A stretch of DNA of 14,311 nucleotides, from positions 1 through 14,311 of the forward strand of contig JAEYXZ010000127.1 in assembly GCA_023431045.1 (NCBI GenBank), given 5' to 3'. The stretch comes from Bacillota bacterium (GTDB lineage: Bacteria > Bacillota_I > Bacilli_A > Acholeplasmatales > Acholeplasmataceae). The position numbers and the translations under genes are program-made. The notes beneath the pieces were generated by a model. The model had not been told where the DNA came from. It made no database searches and worked only from the letters and a program-made list of their open reading frames with translations. Positions 8,437 to 14,311 of this stretch are shown here, piece after piece; position 1 is the stretch's first letter; each line of letters begins with the position of its first letter.

Positions 8437-10227
8437 TTACTTAATCTTATTAACCATAAACGAAACGCTATCGTTTATTTTTTTAAGTTCTTCTAGTGAT
8501 ACTTTAAGACTTCGATCGTAATTAACCAAACCGTTAATTTCTTGTTCGACATCAGAAAATTGAGTGTAACAAAATCCTGCAAGCACTTCACTATCTTTAA
8601 CGGCATTAATTAATCTTTCATACTCCTTTAAAAATGTTATGTTATCATTAACATGTGAATAACCCCATCCATTTTTTATCCCTTCAGTAAAGGAAATACC
8701 ACCAAATTCAGTTAATAAGATGGGTTGTCCCTCATAAGTAAAGCCGCTCGTATAAATTGTTCGGTTTGCTGGCATCGCATTTAGTAAATTCTCTTTTGTT
8801 CTCAGCGACTCTTTAAATGCATTCTGTTTGTTTAAATCATCTACTTTTCCATGGTTATAATGATGAATTGCACAAATATCCCCACCAACTTGTTCCCAAC
8901 CATCATTTGATATCACTATTCGTGTTGGATCAAGCGCTTTAGTTAAATGATATAAACCACGCGCGTAATTTTGTTCTATCTTTGATGAGCGAATCATTGG
9001 CACGCCCCAAGACTCATTTAGTGGAACCCAGGCGATGATTGATGGATGATTATAATCTCTCTCTATCATCTTGGACCATTCAAATTGAGTTTGTGCAATC
9101 CATGATGAATCAAATGCTGCAGAAGATGGAAGTTCACCCCAGACTAAATATCCCATGTGATCTGCGTAGTATAAGAATCGTTCAGATTCTATTTTTTGAT
9201 GCTTTCGACAACCGTTGAATCCCATACTTTTTGCGAGATGAATATCATTAATTAACGCCTCATCATTAGGTGCAGTTAGTAGACTATCCTGATAATATCC
9301 TTGATCCAATATGAGTTTTAAATAGTAAGGTTTATTATTGAGATAAATCATTCCATTCTCTGTATGAATTTTGCGCATTCCAAAGTATGATTCTGCTAGG
9401 TCAACTACCTGATTCTCAACTATTATTTCGAATTTGATTTTATATAAGAATGGGTGTTCTGGTGACCATGTTTTCCCGTGTTCATGAAAATTACTTAGAA
9501 ATATCTTATTTTCCCAAACCTGCACGGTGCGATGAAGGCGATCCTTTATCCAATAGTCATCTTTAACAATTACTTCGTTATTATCATAAATTGTTACACA
9601 TAGCTTTTTTTCTGTATTAGACTTAGTTTCCAGAACTAATTCAAGTGATCCATCATCAATATGTGGTGTCATCTTGATTGAGTTTATGGCATGTTTACTC
9701 ACATTTTCTAACCATACAGTTTGCCATATACCACTACTTCTTGGATACCAAATACTGTGATGGTCTTTTGTCCATGCTTGCTTACCTCTTAAAATCCGTT
9801 CCTCAAAGGTTGGATCAAATACATATACAGAAAGAATTTGTTCACCTTTTTGAATCGTATTGGTGATATCAAATGAAAAGCGATTATAGCCCCCTTGATG
9901 ATTACCTAAATAGTGACCATTCAAATAAACTTCACATAAGTAATCCACTGCCTCAAAGTGTAAGATTATACGTTCATTCCAACTCTCTGGAATTGAAAAC
10001 TTACGTTGATACCAAAGATGATCATGAGGTGTTAGATCATGAATACCCGATTTTTTAGTTTGAAAAACAAAGGGTACATTAATTTTTTCTTTAAAGACAA
10101 AATCTGGCTTAAACCATTGTTCTCGATGACCTATATTCAAATCATCAAATGAAAAACCCCAGATTCCATTAAGATTCATCCATTGTTCGCGTTTTAATTG
10201 TGGTCTTGGATATTCATGATTTGACAT
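8437..10227 (-). CDS. Glycoside hydrolase family 2 protein, short form, presumably cytoplasmic (596 aa)
   Basis: This is a retaining beta-glycosidase of family GH2; the exact sugar (beta-galactoside, beta-glucuronide, beta-xyloside or other) cannot be read from the sequence. The N-terminal sugar-binding domain shows YPRPQLKREQWMNLNGIWGF near residue 6, then LWYQRKF and VYLNGHYLG. The Ig-like middle domain follows, then the TIM barrel with GFNGCRKHQKIESERFLYYA (336-355). The predicted acid/base is Glu405 in LNESWG and the predicted nucleophile Glu507 in LLTEFGG. YTQFSDVEQEINGL (554-567) is typical of the short GH2 group rather than LacZ, which is over 1000 residues long. There is no signal peptide and there are five cysteines, so it probably acts on imported oligosaccharides. 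I chose the ATG at 10227: GTGAGGG sits 5 bases upstream, whereas an ATG at 10260 would overlap the GH43 gene and add 11 residues before the conserved start. Confidence 0.9.
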   Translation of the reverse strand: MSNHEYPRPQLKREQWMNLNGIWGFSFDDLNIGHREQWFKPDFVFKEKINVPFVFQTKKSGIHDLTPHDHLWYQRKFSIPESWNERIILHFEAVDYLCEVYLNGHYLGNHQGGYNRFSFDITNTIQKGEQILSVYVFDPTFEERILRGKQAWTKDHHSIWYPRSSGIWQTVWLENVSKHAINSIKMTPHIDDGSLELVLETKSNTEKKLCVTIYDNNEVIVKDDYWIKDRLHRTVQVWENKIFLSNFHEHGKTWSPEHPFLYKIKFEIIVENQVVDLAESYFGMRKIHTENGMIYLNNKPYYLKLILDQGYYQDSLLTAPNDEALINDIHLAKSMGFNGCRKHQKIESERFLYYADHMGYLVWGELPSSAAFDSSWIAQTQFEWSKMIERDYNHPSIIAWVPLNESWGVPMIRSSKIEQNYARGLYHLTKALDPTRIVISNDGWEQVGGDICAIHHYNHGKVDDLNKQNAFKESLRTKENLLNAMPANRTIYTSGFTYEGQPILLTEFGGISFTEGIKNGWGYSHVNDNITFLKEYERLINAVKDSEVLAGFCYTQFSDVEQEINGLVNYDRSLKVSLEELKKINDSVSFMVNKIK

Positions 10228-10240
10228 AAGATCCCTCACT
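10228..10240 (-). promoter_or_regulatory. Ribosome-binding site that fixes the GH2 start
   Basis: The 13-base gap after the GH43 stop contains GTGAGGG (10239-10233), 5 bases before the ATG at 10227. It favours this start over the in-frame ATG at 10260 inside the GH43 gene. Confidence 0.8.
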
Positions 10241-11140
10241 TTAGTATTTATGGAAAACAAATTTTTGATTAATCACTGACATTGGAATATAACACATTGT
10301 TCGGTCACCAGATGGTTTATCCGGATAGGTATGTACATGATAGACACATAGATATTGTTCTTCATCTTTAAGCAACATATGATGCCCCGGTCCACTCTCA
10401 TTAATTTCTTTATAAGTTAGAATTGGTTCATCATACTTTATAAAATCCTTATCAGGATATTTAGATGATGCAACACAGATACAATAATTCTTATCTGCAT
10501 AATAGTTAGCTGAATACATGAGATAATAAATATCATTTTCTTTGATAACAAACGGTCCTTCATTCCACATGTATTGTTCACCATCATTAAACCCGATGGT
10601 TTCATAAGGCAGTTCTGGTGTTAATACTCTTTTTGGTGTTCCAATGATACTTAAGAAATCATCAGCTAAATCGACAACATATATTTCACTTGTTTTGATG
10701 CCATTAATCGTATTTTCACTGCAGTCTTTTGCAAAATAGAAATACTTCTTTTGATCACTATCAACAAAGACATGACCATCAATTGCCGCATATCCTAAAT
10801 CAAACATAGGACTTTGATCATTAACATCGATAAATGGTCCAAGTGGGTTTGAAGCGACTGCAACTCCGATGCGTAAACTTTCTGATTTTTTATCTCTTGC
10901 TGAATAGTGCATGATGAATTGATGCCCATTAAAAATCACTTCTGGTGCCCAAAAATCTTTATATCCAAAACTTCTTTCATTCTTTTGATAACATAATTGA
11001 GGTTCACTAAAGGTCTTTAAATCGGTACTTGTCCAAACATAAAACCCTTCAGCAAAACTTGTAGCATAAACATAATATGTACCGTTATACTTAACGACAA
11101 ACGGGTCTCCGATATGTTTAATATTGGTCTTAAAATTCAT
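10241..11140 (-). CDS. Glycoside hydrolase family 43 protein (beta-xylosidase/alpha-L-arabinofuranosidase type), 299 aa
   Basis: GH43 enzymes are inverting five-bladed beta-propeller hydrolases that typically release xylose or arabinose from hemicellulose. All three catalytic carboxylates appear to be present: the base Asp12 in HIGDPF, the pKa-tuning Asp121 in AIDGHVFVD, and the acid Glu194 in WNEGPF. WAPEV (64-68) and SGPGHH (249-254) are also family-typical. The length matches a bare catalytic domain with no extra binding module. There is no signal peptide and there are six cysteines, so I infer a cytoplasmic enzyme working on imported oligosaccharides beside the GH2 enzyme. I chose the ATG at 11140: AGGA lies 8 bases upstream, while the in-frame ATG at 11149 touches that AGGA and has no usable spacing. 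The upstream stop is 10 bases away and the GH2 start 13 bases downstream. The subfamily, and so the choice between xylosidase and arabinofuranosidase, is undecided. Confidence 0.9.
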   Translation of the reverse strand: MNFKTNIKHIGDPFVVKYNGTYYVYATSFAEGFYVWTSTDLKTFSEPQLCYQKNERSFGYKDFWAPEVIFNGHQFIMHYSARDKKSESLRIGVAVASNPLGPFIDVNDQSPMFDLGYAAIDGHVFVDSDQKKYFYFAKDCSENTINGIKTSEIYVVDLADDFLSIIGTPKRVLTPELPYETIGFNDGEQYMWNEGPFVIKENDIYYLMYSANYYADKNYCICVASSKYPDKDFIKYDEPILTYKEINESGPGHHMLLKDEEQYLCVYHVHTYPDKPSGDRTMCYIPMSVINQKFVFHKY

Positions 11141-11152
11141 ATTTATCATCCT
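11141..11152 (-). promoter_or_regulatory. Ribosome-binding site that fixes the GH43 start, overlapping the upstream stop
   Basis: AGGA (11152-11149) uses the last two bases of the TAG stop of the 991-aa gene and the A of an in-frame ATG at 11149. The second ATG, at 11140, lies 8 bases downstream, which is normal spacing. The overlap suggests translational coupling. Confidence 0.7.
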
Positions 11153-14126
11153 ATTCTACTAATGAGCCGCTTGTTATATTTGATATTAATCCGCTCGCAT
11201 GATTAAAGGTTAGTCCAATATGGTATGAACCAAGATAATCATATTCAATAACGTTTGTTGTTTCGGTAACTTGCATCAATTGATCATTGACATAAATACT
11301 AATGAGTGCCACTGAACCAACGACTTGACGTTCAATTCTAACATCAAAACCATCTTGCCAATCTACCTGTTCAAATACTTCCCAATTCACCCAATCACCA
11401 AGTTTGGTTTCAATTCGATTTTGTTTCTCTAAGTCTGCACCGAATGAAATATAATCCTTTATTCCATTTTCTTGAATTAAGACAAATGAAAGTTTCGGCC
11501 ATACTTCAATTCCCGGTGCAGCTTGTGAAATATATGTAACATCAGATACTGTAAAATTAATAAAGAAATTACCTGAGACATTTAAGTTTTCATTTTCAAT
11601 AAAATTAAACGGTTCTGCCACTTCAAACTCGGTTCCATTAAGGAATACAGAGGTTTCATTGATGGTATAATTACCACTTCCACTCCATCCAAAATTGGTT
11701 TCAGGACTAAATATATAGTTATCTAAATAATTTGCAACATCACTAGAGTTAGTCGAGACATTTGTATTTTCGAATAAACCAGTATGGTACATCGTCATTA
11801 AACCGGGTTGACTAGCTAATGAGTTGATTGTATTTCCTTGATAAATCAACGTATCATTAATGAAGTAATACATTTTTAAACCGTCACGAACGATGGTCAT
11901 TTTAATTGGATTATCGAAATCGAGTTCATCAATCCAAATCGCATCTCCCGGCCAATTCCAATCCGATCCGGCAGGTTTTCTAACAATTAAAACATCCTTC
12001 CAATCTTTTGTTGCGTGTGGATCCATGAAGAATCCAACTAGACCACCCGCACCATTATCAGTAACCATACCAATTTTAGGTGTTTGATCATCATTTAAAT
12101 TGGAACCAATCGTGACATATGTGGATGCAATAAATTGAGTTGATATTGCATCTTTTAGATATGCATATTGAACGCCTAATCCGTTTTGAGTAACGCTTAG
12201 TTCATCGTTCATATCAAATCCTGCAGTATAACGATCAAAGACTTCACCACTTTGATTTAGAATCTGATCAATCATTGTTTCAATATCTGCAGCATCAAAG
12301 ATACTCAAATCAGAATAATCAGCATGCATATTCATGGTAAAGAATCCAGCTTGTGATGGTCCTTCGAAACCGTGAGCTTGTTTCTGAACAAAAGTGTCAT
12401 TAACAAGGATATAGACATCTGTCTCATCTCTTAATACAGTGATTTTATTGGTATTTTGATAACTAAATCCCACCGGAAGTACGACACCATCTGGCCACTG
12501 CCATTCTCCCCATGTACTACCAGTTTTTCCACCTTCTACAATGAGGCCGTAATAATTATTAAAGCCGACAAAAGGATCTAAGAAATAATTTAGAATTCGT
12601 TGATTGTCTTGTCCGATAATCACTCCAACTTTAGGGAATTGATCATTGTTTAAAATAACTAAATCGCTGACATTCACACTAAATCCGTACAATTCACTAT
12701 TAACTTCTTTTAGATAGACCCATTGATCATATCCACCATTTTGAGTTGCCCCATCATCTGCAATATCGAAACCAGGGGTTGGATTTATAAATGTGTCATT
12801 TTCTGGTGTTTCTGATGCAAGAATGAGATTATCAAGAGTTGCCTCATTATGAATTACGTAATTGGTATAAGTTGCTGTCATATTCATTGTGTATAAACCA
12901 GCTTGCGTATCATCTTCAAATTCATGTTCGCGTTTAACAATGAATTGATCATTAACAAAAATATAAACATAAACATCATCACGAACAACAGTGATTTTAT
13001 TCTTTTCGTGATAATCAAATCCAATTGGTAATGGAATACCATCGTTCCATCCCCAGTTTTGCCATACGCCATCAACTCTTTCACGTGGCACTAAAACTCC
13101 ATAGAAATTATCGTAGTTAACAAAAGGATCTAATAAGAACACCAAGAGTTCATCTTCATTTTGACCTACAATAACACCAACTTTTGGATATTGGTCATTA
13201 TTTAAAATATCAATATTGCTAATTTCAACACTAAATCCATATTTTGATCCATAAACATTTTTAAAGAATGTGAATTGATCGTATCCACCGGTTTGACGAA
13301 CTAAAATATCATCATTTTGAACTTCAAAACCAGCTGTACCATAAATACCAAATTGACTATCACCAAACATATTACCAGCTTCACTGCCTGGCTTTTGATG
13401 ATTAAATGTGACATATGCACTTGGATTATTATGAGCCAATCCATGTCCATTCCAACGATATTCATTTGAGCCTAATCCAAAAGCATCAACAAAAGCTGGA
13501 AAAATGTCAATTGTATCCGGTTTCTCTTGTAAACCTAAGGTTCCCCAGGAAACAAATATTTCAACAAAATACCCGTTAGATTGTCGATTTTCATCGATAT
13601 CTTTCTCAAAAGAATCAATCACTGTTCCGTCAACGGATGCAGCACTCATAAACGGTAAAAAATAATAACTCCATGGATATCCATCTGGAGATGGGGTACC
13701 AATCCAAGATTCTTTCGTGTTAATTGCGGAAACACGTAGTTGAATGTAATCCTTGGTTAATGTTGTTTTACTATTGGTTGGATTAATGTAAACCTCAACT
13801 GAATCATTCTTAAAGATTTGACGATTCGAATCATAATAGACTTTAGAATCTACTCTTTCTATTCCAATCAGTAAGCCCAATTCACCAAAATACGCTTTGA
13901 GTGACATTTGTTGAGTTTCATCTTGCGGTGAACTAAAACTTAGTGCATCCAAATCATCGTAAAAACTTTCATCAAGTTTTCCATCTAGTGCAATATTTTC
14001 ATCAATTTCAGTAGCGTTAAAATCAATATCATCAGGATATGTGGGATTGGTAAAACTATACCCACCACTACAAGAACTAAGAAAGATAACAAACATAATC
14101 AATAATAATAGACTTATTTTTTTCAT
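11151..14126 (-). CDS. Surface lipoprotein with CBM9-like domain and four tandem repeats (991 aa)
   Basis: No catalytic domain is recognised; a carbohydrate-binding surface protein is the best inference. A lipoprotein signal peptide ends in FLSSC (Cys19), the only cysteine in the protein. Residues about 32-243 resemble a family 9 carbohydrate-binding or DOMON-like domain: IALDGKLDESFYDDLDALSF near the start, then DSVEVYINP and ending in AYVTFN. Classical CBM9 binds xylan and cellulose ends. Four repeats of about 180 residues follow: R1 258-436, R2 444-616, R3 627-806 and R4 809-991. R1 and R2 are close copies (both contain LNNDQ[YF]PKVGVI, LDPFV, NKITV, QAG and TMNM). R3 keeps LNDDQTPKIGM and FINDTL. 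R4 keeps only WPKLSFVLI and YVNDQL. A strong AAGGAGG lies 7 bases before the ATG and overlaps the stop of the preceding gene, so translation is probably coupled. Confidence 0.87.
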   Translation of the reverse strand: MKKISLLLLIMFVIFLSSCSGGYSFTNPTYPDDIDFNATEIDENIALDGKLDESFYDDLDALSFSSPQDETQQMSLKAYFGELGLLIGIERVDSKVYYDSNRQIFKNDSVEVYINPTNSKTTLTKDYIQLRVSAINTKESWIGTPSPDGYPWSYYFLPFMSAASVDGTVIDSFEKDIDENRQSNGYFVEIFVSWGTLGLQEKPDTIDIFPAFVDAFGLGSNEYRWNGHGLAHNNPSAYVTFNHQKPGSEAGNMFGDSQFGIYGTAGFEVQNDDILVRQTGGYDQFTFFKNVYGSKYGFSVEISNIDILNNDQYPKVGVIVGQNEDELLVFLLDPFVNYDNFYGVLVPRERVDGVWQNWGWNDGIPLPIGFDYHEKNKITVVRDDVYVYIFVNDQFIVKREHEFEDDTQAGLYTMNMTATYTNYVIHNEATLDNLILASETPENDTFINPTPGFDIADDGATQNGGYDQWVYLKEVNSELYGFSVNVSDLVILNNDQFPKVGVIIGQDNQRILNYFLDPFVGFNNYYGLIVEGGKTGSTWGEWQWPDGVVLPVGFSYQNTNKITVLRDETDVYILVNDTFVQKQAHGFEGPSQAGFFTMNMHADYSDLSIFDAADIETMIDQILNQSGEVFDRYTAGFDMNDELSVTQNGLGVQYAYLKDAISTQFIASTYVTIGSNLNDDQTPKIGMVTDNGAGGLVGFFMDPHATKDWKDVLIVRKPAGSDWNWPGDAIWIDELDFDNPIKMTIVRDGLKMYYFINDTLIYQGNTINSLASQPGLMTMYHTGLFENTNVSTNSSDVANYLDNYIFSPETNFGWSGSGNYTINETSVFLNGTEFEVAEPFNFIENENLNVSGNFFINFTVSDVTYISQAAPGIEVWPKLSFVLIQENGIKDYISFGADLEKQNRIETKLGDWVNWEVFEQVDWQDGFDVRIERQVVGSVALISIYVNDQLMQVTETTNVIEYDYLGSYHIGLTFNHASGLISNITSGSLVE
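11154..13355 (-). repeat. Four tandem repeats of about 180 residues in the 991-aa lipoprotein
   Basis: R1 is 13355-12819, R2 12797-12279, R3 12248-11709 and R4 11702-11154. Similarity falls along the chain: R1 and R2 share long near-identical stretches, R3 is recognisable, and R4 is supported mainly by WPKLSF and YVNDQL at equivalent places. Each has a central beta-strand (PKVGVI or its variant) and a late hairpin ending in [VI]ND[QT][FL]. The boundaries are my estimate. Confidence 0.75.
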
Positions 14127-14133
14127 GATTGTA

Positions 14134-14141
14134 CCTCCTTA
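14134..14141 (-). promoter_or_regulatory. Strong Shine-Dalgarno merged with the upstream stop codon
   Basis: TAAGGAGG combines the TAA stop of the upstream gene (14141-14139) with a near-perfect AAGGAGG, 7 bases before the ATG at 14126. It is the strongest ribosome-binding site in the window and precedes a surface lipoprotein, which may therefore be made in larger amount than the enzymes. Confidence 0.8.
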
Positions 14142-14311
14142 CTTTCCAATCACAACAATTTCAGAAATTGAAATTGCATGACTTGAATTAATAACGATTG
14201 TTATTTGTTTGGTTTTTGTTTCACTAAATTCGGCGATAAATGCTCCTCCTGGACGCATTTCAGGAAACTCAGCAAATTCACGATTAATATAACTTTCATT
14301 GAACCCTAAGT
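14139..14311 (-). CDS. C-terminal end of an unidentified gene, 5' part outside the window
   Basis: An open frame enters from the right edge and ends at a TAA at 14139-14141, giving 56 visible residues. The visible part reads as alternating polar and beta-branched residues (KQITIVINSS, ISISEIVVIGK), typical of beta-strands closing a sandwich domain such as a carbohydrate-binding module at the end of a secreted protein. That is inference, and I do not recognise the family. Reality as a gene is supported by its orientation, by a stop only 12 bases before the next start, and by overlap of that stop with the next gene's Shine-Dalgarno sequence. With the downstream genes it forms a continuous operon. 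It contains no Cys and no catalytic motif in the visible part. Confidence 0.7.
   Translation of the reverse strand, partial: LGFNESYINREFAEFPEMRPGGAFIAEFSETKTKQITIVINSSHAISISEIVVIGK

Noticed and set aside
10228..10260. Upstream ATG at 10260 as the GH2 start, adding 11 residues
   Set aside because: It lies inside the end of the GH43 gene, the added residues are not part of the GH2 fold, and the ATG at 10227 has a well-spaced GTGAGGG.
11141..11149. ATG at 11149 as the GH43 start, adding three residues
   Set aside because: The AGGA motif directly abuts and overlaps it, leaving no spacing; the ATG at 11140 has 8 bases.
12884..13084. Minus-strand 66-codon frame inside the 991-aa gene
   Set aside because: It is a shifted-frame shadow wholly inside repeat R1 of a well-supported gene.

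Overview
The window is one tightly packed block of carbohydrate-processing genes, all on the minus strand, so transcription runs from high to low coordinates. The base composition is clearly AT-rich by eye (not computed). Three products begin with MKK-type lipoprotein signal peptides ending in a lipobox cysteine, and the ribosome-binding sites are classical AGGAGG-like. Five stop codons are visible: four TAA and one TAG. No reading frame contains an internal TGA, so the standard code fits. Together this suggests an AT-rich member of the Bacillota or a relative such as an Acholeplasma/Izemoplasma/Haloplasma-type lineage. It argues against a Mycoplasma-type code in which TGA means Trp. The taxonomic call is inference.

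In transcription order the layout is: (1) the last 56 codons of an unidentified gene (14311-14139); (2) a 991-residue lipoprotein with a CBM9-like N-terminal domain and about four tandem beta-sandwich-like repeats (14126-11151); (3) a GH43 enzyme without a signal peptide (11140-10241); (4) a short GH2 enzyme without a signal peptide (10227-8437); (5) a giant 1880-residue lipoprotein built from a BIG2-like domain, five laminin-G-like modules and ten Ig-like modules (8422-2780); (6) a GH115 alpha-glucuronidase-type lipoprotein whose C-terminus runs off the left edge (2763-1). The gaps between genes are 10 to 16 bases and each holds little more than a Shine-Dalgarno sequence. I see no room for an internal promoter or terminator, so this looks like the interior of a longer operon.

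A coherent working model is a surface-to-cytoplasm route for a decorated plant polysaccharide, most simply glucuronoarabinoxylan. The two large lipoproteins would bind glycan at the cell surface. The membrane-anchored GH115 would remove (4-O-methyl)glucuronic acid side groups outside the cell. The GH43 and GH2 enzymes would trim imported oligosaccharides inside it. Cysteine content supports this split: each lipoprotein has only its lipobox Cys in the visible sequence, while the two enzymes without signal peptides have five and six. No transporter, regulator or main-chain endo-enzyme lies in the window. The enzyme families are recognised from motifs. The substrate and the roles of the two large lipoproteins are inference.
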